Shown here in pieces: positions 7,354 to 15,823 of a stretch of 64,000 bases of DNA. The notes beneath the pieces are model-generated. The model was given only the letters and a program-made list of their open reading frames with translations, was not told the origin of the DNA and did not search any database. This stretch comes from QQVM01 sp035341855 (GTDB lineage: Bacteria; Bacteroidota; Bacteroidia; AKYH767-A; 2013-40CM-41-45). The stretch covers positions 1 through 64,000 of the forward strand of contig DAOQWA010000011.1 in the NCBI GenBank assembly GCA_035341855.1. Reading direction: 5' to 3'. Position 1 is the first letter of the stretch. Every line of letters starts with the position of its first letter. The position numbers were made by a program, and so were the translations under genes.

Positions 7354-8229
7354 ATGAAATTTGTAAACAGAATATTAATTTTTGTTCTGATATTGTTTTT
7401 TAATGCTTGTAAAAAGGACAGGGAATCTTTTCCTGAATCAAACCCTATTGTCTATTCGTTTTTTGCAGCCGGTCATACTTACGGTAAACCCGGAGTTGAT
7501 AATATTGGAGTTCATCCTCCTTTTAAAAATAAGTTCGACCTTATTTCTAACGATGAATTCATGGACTTTGGAGTTTTGACAGGTGATATTGTTCTGGAAG
7601 GAACCAATGTGAACTGGAATGAAATAGATTCAGATGTTGCTTTGATGGGAAAGCCTGTTTATTTCGCAGTTGGTAATCACGATATGACTGACAGGGCGCT
7701 TTATGAGTCCAGATATGGAATAACTTATAAAAGTTTTATTCATAAATCAGATCTTATTATCATACTCGATCCAAATCTTGACAATTGGAATATCACCGGT
7801 GATCAGTTACTTTTTCTTCAGAATGTTCTAAACCAAAACTCTCAGAATGTAGATAATATTTTTGTATTCTTTCATCAGCTTCTTTGGTGGGAACCGGATA
7901 ATATATACAAGAATGTCACATTGAACTCTCTTCAGGGCAGATCTGATTCAATCAATTTTTGGACAGAGCTTGAGCCTTTGTTTAGTTCATTGTCAAACAA
8001 GGTATTTATGTTTGCCGGAGATGTAGGGGCTTTTAGTAGTGGAAGTGAATTTATGTATCATGCCTATGACAACATAACCTTTGTTGCTAGTGGAATGGGA
8101 TCTGAAACCCGGGATAATTTTGTAATTGTGGATGTTCGGGAGGATAAAACTGTCGAGTTTAGATTGGTAGCGCTTAATGATTCAAACACTAGTGCTTTGG
8201 GCAGATTGGAAGATTATCAATTGCCTTAA
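7354..8229 (+). CDS. Metallophosphoesterase-like lipoprotein
   Basis: 291 residues from the ATG at 7354, chosen because it puts a lipoprotein signal at the N-terminus (hydrophobic residues then FFNAC). The calcineurin-like phosphoesterase order is visible: GVLTGDIV, FAVGNHDM, FFHQ and FAGDVGAF. The first metal-binding motif, normally DxH, reads AAGHTYG, and the usual final GHxH reads AGDVG, so some metal ligands are changed. It may hydrolyse phosphoesters at the periplasmic face of a membrane or be a degenerate relative. It stands alone, just after the cassette array. Confidence 0.7.
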   Translation: MKFVNRILIFVLILFFNACKKDRESFPESNPIVYSFFAAGHTYGKPGVDNIGVHPPFKNKFDLISNDEFMDFGVLTGDIVLEGTNVNWNEIDSDVALMGKPVYFAVGNHDMTDRALYESRYGITYKSFIHKSDLIIILDPNLDNWNITGDQLLFLQNVLNQNSQNVDNIFVFFHQLLWWEPDNIYKNVTLNSLQGRSDSINFWTELEPLFSSLSNKVFMFAGDVGAFSSGSEFMYHAYDNITFVASGMGSETRDNFVIVDVREDKTVEFRLVALNDSNTSALGRLEDYQLP

Positions 8230-8411
8230 CCGTCGATAACAAATTTAAGTTTTTATAACAGTTAAAAGAAGGGTAAAAGATGATAAGTTCAGTTATAAGA
8301 AGGCAAACAAATTTCTGTACTACCAATAACCAGTATCGCATAAAATAAAGGTATTCACGATTTAAAATTTATCAAGATGAAATCAATGAGTTTGTATTTA
8401 TAGATATTGAA

Positions 8412-8846
8412 ATGACTACGAAAAATAAAACAGTTGAAACAGAAGTAAATGTAATTGATTTTATCAATTCATTTGTGGAGAATGACCAAAAGAGGCAAGA
8501 TAGCTATCAGTTGATCAAACTAATGCAAGAATGGTCCGGGTTTGAACCTAAGATGTGGGGCCCAACGATCATCGGGTTTGGGAACTATCATTATAAATAT
8601 CCAAGTGGTCATGAAGGAGATGCTCCTCTCATTGCTTTCTCTCCCAGAAAAGCTGAGTTCTCTCTGTATGTTTATTCTAAAACCGATACCAGTGATCACT
8701 TATTAAAGGATCTTGGAAAATTCAGAATGGGTAAAGCTTGTATCTATGTTAAGAAACTTTCAGATATTAAGATCCCTGTCTTGAAGAGACTTTGCAAAGA
8801 ATCATTTAAATATCTGAAAGAACGCTATGAATGTAGAGCTAAGTAA
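8412..8846 (+). CDS. DUF1801 domain protein
   Basis: A 144-residue cytosolic protein. The order of LIKLMQEWSGFEPKMWGPTI, GFGNYHYKYPSGHEGD, then FSPRKAEFSLYV and GKACIYVKKLSDI is that of DUF1801 (YdhG-like) proteins. The fold is known but the biochemical role is not. The 182 bases before it contain nothing that I recognise. Confidence 0.8.
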   Translation: MTTKNKTVETEVNVIDFINSFVENDQKRQDSYQLIKLMQEWSGFEPKMWGPTIIGFGNYHYKYPSGHEGDAPLIAFSPRKAEFSLYVYSKTDTSDHLLKDLGKFRMGKACIYVKKLSDIKIPVLKRLCKESFKYLKERYECRAK

Positions 8847-9018
8847 TTGGTAAATACAATATATACATAGAATTGGAATAGTTAATAGAAGTATAGAGCT
8901 TCTTAGTAAATAGTTTAATAGGGTCAATTAAATTCTTAACTTCGTTGCGATCTTCGGACCCGATAACAGCACCAACCATATTCCATTCCGGGTTCGAAAA
9001 AATTAGAATGAACAAATT

Positions 9019-9660
9019 ATGGAAAAAGCAATACGTTTCCTGGCACAAGTAAATCCTCAAACTTCCGACCAATTATTTCAAGCTATAGACAACCTTTTAA
9101 GACAAGGCACAACCAAGATCAGACTCTTGCTTTCTACACCAGGAGGTTCTGTTTTTCACGGACTCTCCATTCATAATTACCTGAAAGGCTTACCGATAGA
9201 AGTTCATACCTATAATTTCGGGAGCGTTGATTCAATAGGAGTGGTTATATTTTCTGCTGGATCGAGAAGATTCACTGTTCCTCATTCACGGTTTTTAATT
9301 CATAGTGTGAAGTTTAATATCAACGGGCAAGCTTCCCTTGATGAGAAGCAGCTTGAGGAGTATTTGAAAAGTTTACAGATCGATCAAAAGAATATTGCCA
9401 AAGTTATTGCAGATACTACAGGTAAATCTGTTGAAGCGATTGACAATGCCATGAATAACAGAACAACCCTGAGTCCGCAAGAAGCTGTTGAGTACGGTCT
9501 GGTTCATGAAATAAAGAACGATTTACTCTTACCGAAAATGGAAGTAATTACCATCGGGGAACCCATTCAAGGGCAACCGTATCAGCAAACCCAATTTGTT
9601 GTTCCAACGACACAGGCAGTCAGTAAACCTTCTATAGACAGCTTTACAAATGAATCTTGA
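9019..9660 (+). CDS. ClpP-like serine protease
   Basis: A 213-residue protein of the ClpP/crotonase fold. The early LLLSTPGGSVFHGLSIHNYL and the late LSPQEAVEYGLVHEI are ClpP hallmarks. The nucleophile is Ser72 in GSVDSIG and the base is His95 in RFLIHS. The usual acidic third residue, just before the LSxxEAVEYGL block, appears to be replaced (NNRTTLSP). The C-terminal 40 residues are a low-complexity tail not found in housekeeping ClpP. There is no ClpX or ClpA gene beside it. It is probably a specialised relative, not the housekeeping clpP. Confidence 0.75.
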   Translation: MEKAIRFLAQVNPQTSDQLFQAIDNLLRQGTTKIRLLLSTPGGSVFHGLSIHNYLKGLPIEVHTYNFGSVDSIGVVIFSAGSRRFTVPHSRFLIHSVKFNINGQASLDEKQLEEYLKSLQIDQKNIAKVIADTTGKSVEAIDNAMNNRTTLSPQEAVEYGLVHEIKNDLLLPKMEVITIGEPIQGQPYQQTQFVVPTTQAVSKPSIDSFTNES

Positions 9661-9853
9661 TTATCTTGAGTTTTTAACTTTTTGAGTTACGGACATTAAT
9701 CAAATTTGAATTTGAATTCTTAAGATAAGATACTTATTGAATCGGATTCATTATTTTCGTTTTAAAATACTGTACGAGATCTTACCTTTGCGCTAAGCAA
9801 GCAGGTTCAATTTAGTGGAAAAAAGTGTACGGTTATTTGAATCAAGATCGATT

Positions 9854-10417
9854 ATGAAAGCCAAATTTTTTTCTGATCAAACGAAGTTCAGGGAATGGTT
9901 GCAAAAGAACCATGATAAAGAATCAGAATTGATTGTTGGTTTTTATAGGGTTTCTTGTGCCAAACCTTCAATGACCTGGTCTCAGGCTGTAGATCAGGCT
10001 TTATGCTATGGGTGGATTGATGGCATTCGAAGGAGAATAGATGATGAAAGCTATTCAAATCGTTTCACCCCCCGGCGAAGAAATAGTAACTGGAGTGATA
10101 TTAATATTAAGAAAGTCAAAGACCTGACCAAGGCAGGGCAGATGAAAGAGGCCGGACTTCAAGCATTTGAAATGAGGAAGAAGATAAAACTTACAAATGA
10201 TGGTTCTAAAAATGGAAAGTTTGTATTGGATAAGGATCTGCAAAGCAGATTTAAAAAGCAGAAATTGGCCTGGGACTTTTTTAATGATCAACCTCTTTCC
10301 TATAAGAAAATGATGATGCGTTGGATAATGAGTGCAAGGCAAGTCAAAACCAGACTTTCGCGGTTGGAGATGATTGTAGCTGAAAGTAAAGAGTGTAGGA
10401 GATTAAGTAACAGATAG
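9854..10417 (+). CDS. YdeI/OmdA-like protein
   Basis: 187 residues from the ATG at 9854; an upstream GTG at 9815 is possible. FREWLQKNHDKESELIVGFY, TWSQAVDQALCYGWIDGIRR and FTPRRRNSNWSDINIKKV are the conserved order of the YdeI/OmpD-associated (OmdA) family, linked in Salmonella to resistance to cationic peptides. It is cytosolic and ends nine bases before an AraC-type regulator, so the two are probably one transcript. Confidence 0.8.
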   Translation: MKAKFFSDQTKFREWLQKNHDKESELIVGFYRVSCAKPSMTWSQAVDQALCYGWIDGIRRRIDDESYSNRFTPRRRNSNWSDINIKKVKDLTKAGQMKEAGLQAFEMRKKIKLTNDGSKNGKFVLDKDLQSRFKKQKLAWDFFNDQPLSYKKMMMRWIMSARQVKTRLSRLEMIVAESKECRRLSNR

Positions 10418-10426
10418 TTTTCAATT

Positions 10427-11239
10427 ATGGATTACAAGACCTATGAGCCTTCCAAAGAGTTAAGTACATTCATCAAATGTTATTGGACTCTTGATGCACC
10501 AAAGGAACTTAAGTCAGAGAAGCAAAGAATAGTTTCAGACGGCTGTATGGAAATGATCTTTCATTATGGAGATAAATTCAAACAGTATGCTGAGGATGGC
10601 AGTTCAATCGTCCAACCAAAGTGTTTTGTTTTTGGACAAATCACACTTCCTCTGGACATCGAACCTACAGGTAAGACTGGGATATTTTCTGTGCGCTTTC
10701 ATCCCGGAGGGTTTATGCCATTTAGCAACGTTCCTGTCAGCAGCTTGGAAAACCGGGCCGTTTCTTTGACAGAATTATTTGCGGATGAAGGTAGCGAACT
10801 TGAAAATTCCGTACTCAATGCTTCTACAATTGAAGCGAGGATTAACTTGGTTGAATCATTTCTCCTGCGAAATCTGGCAAAGCCGGAGTCTATAGATAGA
10901 ATTGTTAAATCTTGTATTGAATTAATTATACAATTAAATGGACAACTGTCTGTCGGGGAATTGTCAGAACGCTTGAATGTGAATCGCAGACATTTGGAAA
11001 GAAAATTTTTGCGAGTGATCGGGCTTAGCCCGAAACAATTACTAAAGATAATAAGGCTTCAATCAACTCTAAAATTTCTGGCGGATAAGAATTTTGAGAA
11101 CCTGACAACTATTGCGCATGAAGCTTCTTATTATGATCAAGCGCACTTCATAAAGGATTTTAAGGAATTTACAGGTCTGAGTCCTAAAAAGTTTTTTGAC
11201 AATAAATTAAAGATGTCTGCCCTGTTTATAGGAAGTTGA
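10427..11239 (+). CDS. AraC-family regulator with DUF6597 N-terminal domain
   Basis: A 270-residue regulator. The N-terminal FIKCYWTLDAPKELKSEKQR and SDGCMEMIFHYG are typical of the DUF6597 sensor domain, and the C-terminal 100 residues form the AraC double helix-turn-helix (VGELSERLNVNRRHLERKF and LTTIAHEASYYDQAHFIKDF). It lies nine bases after the YdeI-like gene and 88 before the glyoxalase-like gene, which are its most likely targets. Confidence 0.85.
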   Translation: MDYKTYEPSKELSTFIKCYWTLDAPKELKSEKQRIVSDGCMEMIFHYGDKFKQYAEDGSSIVQPKCFVFGQITLPLDIEPTGKTGIFSVRFHPGGFMPFSNVPVSSLENRAVSLTELFADEGSELENSVLNASTIEARINLVESFLLRNLAKPESIDRIVKSCIELIIQLNGQLSVGELSERLNVNRRHLERKFLRVIGLSPKQLLKIIRLQSTLKFLADKNFENLTTIAHEASYYDQAHFIKDFKEFTGLSPKKFFDNKLKMSALFIGS

Positions 11240-11327
11240 AGGTTGTCGCATTTTTACAATTTTCATCCGGTTGTTTTTTTTGTATTTGCAAAGCAATATT
11301 GCAATGACAAAAAATTATTAAAGAACG

Positions 11328-11696
11328 ATGGAAAATCTGGTTAGTTGGTTTGAAATACCTGTAAAAAATTTTGGAAGAGCCTGCGATTTTTATAAAGGTA
11401 TTTTAGCTTGTGAAATTAAGGAAGCCGAAATGTTTGGCACTAAAATGGGATTCTTACCTTCTGATGGTAAGAATGTCTCCGGTGCTTTGGTTCAGGGTGA
11501 AGATTACTCCCCATCGACTCAGGGGGTTACTTTGTATTTGAATGGAGGCGAGGACTTAAAAACCATTCTGGATAAGGTTGAAGCCAACAAAGGGAAAGTG
11601 TTGGTACCGAAAACTCAGATTAGCCCTGAGATGGGATACTTTGCAATGTTTCTTGATACGGAAGGAAATAAATTGGCATTGCATTCGAAAGGATGA
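11328..11696 (+). CDS. VOC/glyoxalase superfamily protein
   Basis: A 122-residue protein beginning LVSWFEIPVKNFGRACDFYK and ending AMFLDTEGNKLALHS, the paired beta-alpha-beta repeats of the vicinal oxygen chelate fold. Members are dioxygenases, isomerases or resistance proteins, and single-domain members act as dimers. The substrate is unknown. It is followed by a terminator at 11717-11749 and may be co-regulated with the AraC gene before it. Confidence 0.85.
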   Translation: MENLVSWFEIPVKNFGRACDFYKGILACEIKEAEMFGTKMGFLPSDGKNVSGALVQGEDYSPSTQGVTLYLNGGEDLKTILDKVEANKGKVLVPKTQISPEMGYFAMFLDTEGNKLALHSKG

Positions 11697-11716
11697 TCTG
11701 TATAATATATCATTTT

Positions 11717-11755
11717 AAAATGGCGTTTGTTCAGACAATCGCCATTTTTATTTTT
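11717..11755 (+). terminator. Rho-independent terminator
   Basis: Stem AAAATGGCG / CGCCATTTT with an inner TTGT/ACAA pairing, followed by T-rich sequence. Confidence 0.75.
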
Positions 11756-11835
11756 GATAGTGACAAGTGTATTCTGTGTTAGTTTAACTTTCGACCGCCT
11801 TTGTCGGGAATTGCATTAATTAATATCTTGGTAGC

Positions 11836-12582
11836 ATGAAAAATCTCCTCAAAACCCTCATGCTTCTTCTGCTAGTAAGCTTTTCATATTCACCGAAAGG
11901 TTTTGCTCAGCAAGGTTTAAAAAATGAACTGAAATATGGTGTGCACAGGGTTCATCCTTACATTTCAATTAGCGGTACTGAACTTAGAAATGCTCAAACT
12001 CTGAGTGACCTTAATTCCAATTTTAAGCCATCCTGGATCCGCGAATTTATTTCCGTTGATGTGCATGCAGTTCATAATGGAGCTACTAGTAAGGTATCAG
12101 GAGACAGCGACAAACTTAATCCTGAGCAAAAAGAACTAATGAGAATGGCAGATGTAGGCTCTGCTATTTCGGTGAAAGTTCAGTATATCCCGCTGAATAA
12201 TTTATCAACTAATGATTTGAAGGAAATCAACTTTTCATTTATTCCTGATCCTGATAAGGAGGCATCCTTTCCCGGAGGTAAGGAAAAACTAAATCAATAC
12301 CTAAAGATTAATGCAATAGATAAAATTCCTGATGGAACCTTTGGAGAACTAACTCTGGCAGCAGTTAAATTTAGCATTGACATGACGGGGAAGGTTATAG
12401 ATGCCCATGTTTTTGAGTCATCAAAGAATCCTGTTGCTGATGAATTGTTAATTCAAACTATTCTCAATATGCCAAAATGGAGCCCCGCAGAATATGAAAA
12501 TGGCCAAAAAGCAATTCAAGATTTCGTGCTGACTGTTGGAGACATGGAAAATTGCATGGTAAATCTTTTAAACATTCAATAG
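11836..12582 (+). CDS. Exported protein with TonB C-terminal-like domain
   Basis: A 248-residue protein with a signal peptide (MKNLLKTLMLLLLVSFSYS, cleavage near GFAQ). The second half, from about residue 150, has the TonB C-terminal fold pattern: GTFGELTLAAVKFSIDMTGK, VIDAHVFESS, then LLIQTILNMPKWSPAEYENG. There is no membrane anchor or proline-rich arm, so it is not a working energy transducer. Such free TonB-C domains are common in Bacteroidetes periplasm with unknown roles. Confidence 0.7.
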   Translation: MKNLLKTLMLLLLVSFSYSPKGFAQQGLKNELKYGVHRVHPYISISGTELRNAQTLSDLNSNFKPSWIREFISVDVHAVHNGATSKVSGDSDKLNPEQKELMRMADVGSAISVKVQYIPLNNLSTNDLKEINFSFIPDPDKEASFPGGKEKLNQYLKINAIDKIPDGTFGELTLAAVKFSIDMTGKVIDAHVFESSKNPVADELLIQTILNMPKWSPAEYENGQKAIQDFVLTVGDMENCMVNLLNIQ

Positions 12583-12696
12583 AGCTGAGTTTAGCCTATA
12601 TTGAAATATCCAATCGATGATGTATTTAAAATTAATATTGGCTTGAGGATATTTATTGATACAAAGATATTGAGAATATTATAACTGTATTTGTAT

Positions 12697-13341
12697 ATGT
12701 TTATAGGGCATTTTGCTCTGGGTCTTTCTGCAAGAAAGGCTGATAAATCACCGTCTCTCGCACTTATTTTTATTGCCGTTCAATTCCTTGATTTGATATG
12801 GCCAATTTTCGTATTACTTGGTATAGAAAGCTTCCAAATCGAACCCGGAAATACAAAGATGACTCCCTTGAATTTCACTTATTACCCTTATTCACACAGT
12901 TTATTGATGTCGATAGTATGGGGTATAATATTTGGTTTAACTTACTTCGTGTTCACGAAGAACGGTCGGGCTTCCATTTTGCTTTTTGCATTGGTATTTA
13001 GCCATTGGGTATTAGACTTCATCACCCACCGGCCGGACCTCCCACTTTCACCTTTTTCCGATGTAAAAGTCGGACTATCACTATGGAATTTTCCTGCGAT
13101 TGAAATAATACTCGAAATCGGATTATTTTTATTGGGCACTATATGGTATTATAAGTCAGTCAAACCAAGGAAAAAACTTGCATTTTGGTCCCTCATAAGT
13201 ATGTTTTTAGTTATTCATATCCTTAACCTCCTTAGTCCGCCACCGCCCGGTATATCTGCTGTGGCATGGTCGGCTAATTTGATGTGGCTCTTTGTTATTT
13301 GGGCCTGGTGGATAGAGAAAGACATTCAAAGAAATTCATGA
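12697..13341 (+). CDS. YdjM-like membrane metal-dependent hydrolase
   Basis: About 214 residues from the ATG at 12697; a TTG two codons earlier is less likely. Five or more hydrophobic segments. Conserved polar residues in GHFALG, QFLDL, YPYSHSLL and FSHWVLDFITHRPDLPL fit the LexA-binding inner-membrane hydrolase (YdjM/DUF457) family, whose His and Asp residues are thought to bind metal. The activity of the family is poorly known. It stands alone. Confidence 0.65.
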   Translation: MFIGHFALGLSARKADKSPSLALIFIAVQFLDLIWPIFVLLGIESFQIEPGNTKMTPLNFTYYPYSHSLLMSIVWGIIFGLTYFVFTKNGRASILLFALVFSHWVLDFITHRPDLPLSPFSDVKVGLSLWNFPAIEIILEIGLFLLGTIWYYKSVKPRKKLAFWSLISMFLVIHILNLLSPPPPGISAVAWSANLMWLFVIWAWWIEKDIQRNS

Positions 13342-13453
13342 AATTGTTGCTTTCTCAACTTGGCCTTCCCTTCATTTTTCAATGATTTGACAATGCATCT
13401 ATTCTTGCAGGAATAATTATCTTTGAATTTCTATTTCCGTAGGTAGAAATCGT

Positions 13454-13807
13454 ATGCCACAATTAAAATATTCAGTTTACGTTGTTGAATTGTCAAAACG
13501 TGTTTTTACAGAGAATAGAAAATTCAGGGAAGCTAATCCTCAGTTTAATGGTGTGCTTGAATGTTTGTATGTTGGAATGACAAGCAAAACACCCGCTGAA
13601 AGATTTAAGCAGCACAAGACCGGCTTTATTAACAAGAAAGGTCACAAGCTATCATCTTCTATTGTGCTTAAGTATGGCTCTTATCTAAGGCCCAGTTTGT
13701 ACAATGAAATAAATATGAAACCAATGACCAGATCAGAAGCACTTAGGATGGAAGAAAAGCTTGCTCTTGATCTGAGAAGAGAAGGCTATGCAGTTTGGTT
13801 TAATTAA
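13454..13807 (+). CDS. GIY-YIG-like nuclease domain protein
   Basis: A 117-residue protein. YVVEL at residues 9-13 and LYVGMTSKTPAERFKQHKTG about 30 residues later correspond to the GIY and YIG strands and the following Arg and His of small GIY-YIG domains. A C-terminal EALRMEEKLALDLRREG helix supplies a Glu similar to the metal-binding residue. It is a single-domain protein like the UPF0213 group, of unknown substrate. TATCTTTG at 13418-13425 may be its -7 box. Confidence 0.65.
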   Translation: MPQLKYSVYVVELSKRVFTENRKFREANPQFNGVLECLYVGMTSKTPAERFKQHKTGFINKKGHKLSSSIVLKYGSYLRPSLYNEINMKPMTRSEALRMEEKLALDLRREGYAVWFN

Positions 13808-13878
13808 TTGAACACCCATCACAATCTTGCTATAGTAATTAATCGATTGGATTTATCCCGACTCAAAATTAAATTACC

Positions 13879-14298
13879 ATGAAAATTTATCAAGTGATAT
13901 TTGTACTTACACTTTTTTTTGTTGGATCTTCCATAAATGCACAGGATAGTAGCAAAGTTGTTAATATGGGCCAAAGGTTCTTAGTCAATGTTGGCGGAAT
14001 ATCTGAAGGCGTAATTTCAAAAGAAACTCTGATCAGAGCAGGGGAGTTGCGCGTTCCAAAGCATGCAGAAGGATATTATGTTCTGGCTTCATTTCGATTA
14101 ACGCATGTTCGCATGATGGATGGAACCTTAGTTGAATTTAATCCTACAACCGATGGAAGATTAACTGAGGAAATGATAAACGAGATCAAGCAAGCGAAGA
14201 ATGGGGATAAACTATACTTTGAATTTATTAAAGTAAAATCTGTAGAAGGTGAAGAGCTGAGACAAGTGGAGCCTATAGGGTTAAAAATCCAAGATTAG
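13879..14298 (+). CDS. Free-standing GldM C-terminal-like exported protein
   Basis: A 139-residue protein with a signal peptide cleaved after INAQ (about residue 22). The rest, from NVGGISEGVISKETLIRAGE to YFEFIKVKSVEGEELRQVEP, follows the pattern of the periplasmic GldM/PorM domains, which build the T9SS spanning complex: a GxISKxxLxxAG opening, a central strand on motility-like residues, and a GDKLYFEFIKVK close. Full GldM has four such domains plus a transmembrane helix; this has only one domain and no anchor. It may be a soluble partner or competitor. Family call from memory. Confidence 0.6.
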   Translation: MKIYQVIFVLTLFFVGSSINAQDSSKVVNMGQRFLVNVGGISEGVISKETLIRAGELRVPKHAEGYYVLASFRLTHVRMMDGTLVEFNPTTDGRLTEEMINEIKQAKNGDKLYFEFIKVKSVEGEELRQVEPIGLKIQD

Positions 14299-14361
14299 GA
14301 TTCTCGTTTAAAGAGCTATAAGGGAGTAATTTTAATATTTATTTATATACATATTTGCTTA

Positions 14362-15618
14362 ATGACAGAGTGGGTTGAACAGGACATTCAAATTAGTGAC
14401 TATACTTACGACCTTCCCGAAGATCGCATAGCGAAGTATCCTCTTGCCGGACGGGAATTGAGTAAATTGTTAGTTTATAAAAATTCTTCTGTTTCTGAAG
14501 ATATATTTCATAATATAAGTGAACACATCGCTGAAGGTTCGTTATTGATCTATAATGATACCAAAGTCATGCATGCGAGATTGCATTTTAAAAATTCTAA
14601 AGGAGGAAGGATAGAAATATTTTGTCTCGGACCTGCTGAGCCCGGTTCTGATCCGTTATTATCTTTAGAGAAAACAAAAAATATTAGATGGAATTGTTTG
14701 GTGGGTAGAATTGCTAAATGGAAGGAGCGATTTCTGTATATTGAAAAGAATGGATATTTTCTTTCTGCAGAACTATTGCAAAAAGGTGAGAGTGAAAATG
14801 TCATCGGCTTCAGTTGGAAGCCGGAAACACTTAGTTTTGCAGAAGTGCTTGAAAAGTTTGGTGAAATGCCAATTCCCCCTTATTTGAAAAGAGAGAGTGA
14901 AGAGATTGATCAGAGCAGGTACCAAACTGTATATGCAGACAGAGAAGGTTCTGTGGCAGCTCCAACTGCAGGATTGCATTTTACCGATTCAATTATTAAA
15001 AAACTTGAGTCAATGAATATTTCCGGAGTGAAGGTAACATTGCATGTTGGAGCAGGAACCTTCAAGCCGGTGAAAAGTGAACTAATCAGGGATCATCAAA
15101 TGCATGCTGAGTGGATTGATGTTAGTAAACTAACTATTGAGAGGATTTTGCAACAGTTAGAAGGGAAGGACTCATCAAATGCGATAATTTCCGTTGGGAC
15201 TACTTCCCTTCGAACTATCGAATCACTCTATTGGATGGGTGTCAAATCAATCCTTTACCCGGATTCAAAAATGGAGGAACTGGAAATTATGCAATGGGAC
15301 CCATATAAACTTACTGATCATTACACAAGTATTGAAGCAATAGGATCCTTGCTCTTATGGATGAATAAATATGATTTAAAACGATTAGTCTGCAAAACTC
15401 AAATTATGATCGTTCCAACGTACAAGCTCAAAATTGCAGATGCCCTTGTCACAAATTTTCATCAACCAAATTCTACACTGTTATTATTAGTAGCTGCTAT
15501 TACCGGAAATGATTGGAGAAAGATTTATGATCATGCTTTGAATAATAATTTCAGATTTTTAAGTTATGGTGATGGAAGCTTGCTATTTGGAAATAGACAG
15601 GAGCAGGCAAAGATGTAA
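14362..15618 (+). CDS. queA: S-adenosylmethionine:tRNA ribosyltransferase-isomerase (QueA family)
   Basis: A 418-residue member of the QueA family, which transfers and isomerises the ribosyl part of S-adenosylmethionine onto 7-aminomethyl-7-deazaguanine in tRNA during queuosine synthesis. Seen: LPEDRIAKYPLAGRELSKLL, then IYNDTKVMHARL, APTAGLHFTDSI, LHVGAGTFKPVK and NFHQPNSTLLLLV. The usual length is about 350; the extra residues lie in two insertions, one in the first third. Bacteroidetes often encode a longer second copy, so this may be a paralogue. It is cytosolic, with no other queuosine gene nearby. Confidence 0.8.
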   Translation: MTEWVEQDIQISDYTYDLPEDRIAKYPLAGRELSKLLVYKNSSVSEDIFHNISEHIAEGSLLIYNDTKVMHARLHFKNSKGGRIEIFCLGPAEPGSDPLLSLEKTKNIRWNCLVGRIAKWKERFLYIEKNGYFLSAELLQKGESENVIGFSWKPETLSFAEVLEKFGEMPIPPYLKRESEEIDQSRYQTVYADREGSVAAPTAGLHFTDSIIKKLESMNISGVKVTLHVGAGTFKPVKSELIRDHQMHAEWIDVSKLTIERILQQLEGKDSSNAIISVGTTSLRTIESLYWMGVKSILYPDSKMEELEIMQWDPYKLTDHYTSIEAIGSLLLWMNKYDLKRLVCKTQIMIVPTYKLKIADALVTNFHQPNSTLLLLVAAITGNDWRKIYDHALNNNFRFLSYGDGSLLFGNRQEQAKM

Positions 15619-15627
15619 CTATGGCAT

Positions 15628-15659
15628 TTTGTGGACACAAGTTTTCTGTTTTATATTTG
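15628..15659 (+). promoter_or_regulatory. Bacteroidetes-type promoter before the M20 peptidase
   Basis: TTTG at 15628-15631, a 20-base spacer, then TATATTTG at 15652-15659, a full match to the TTTG-N19/20-TAnnTTTG consensus. It lies 164 bases before the next start codon, implying a long leader. Confidence 0.5.
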
Positions 15660-15823
15660 GAATAAAGCGGGATCTGTATTCAGTTGATATGTTTGTTGCA
15701 GTTTATATAATGCGGTGATTAAGATCATTATCCATCGTTAGCTTAATATTCTTGCTTGGCTGACTGCCTTTTTTTAAATTGCACAAATAAATTTTCTTGT
15801 ACTTAATATCATATAATCGATAC

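Noticed and set aside
8230..8411. Gap between the phosphoesterase and DUF1801 genes as a possible RNA or small gene
   Set aside because: No stem-loop, promoter box or reading frame of note.
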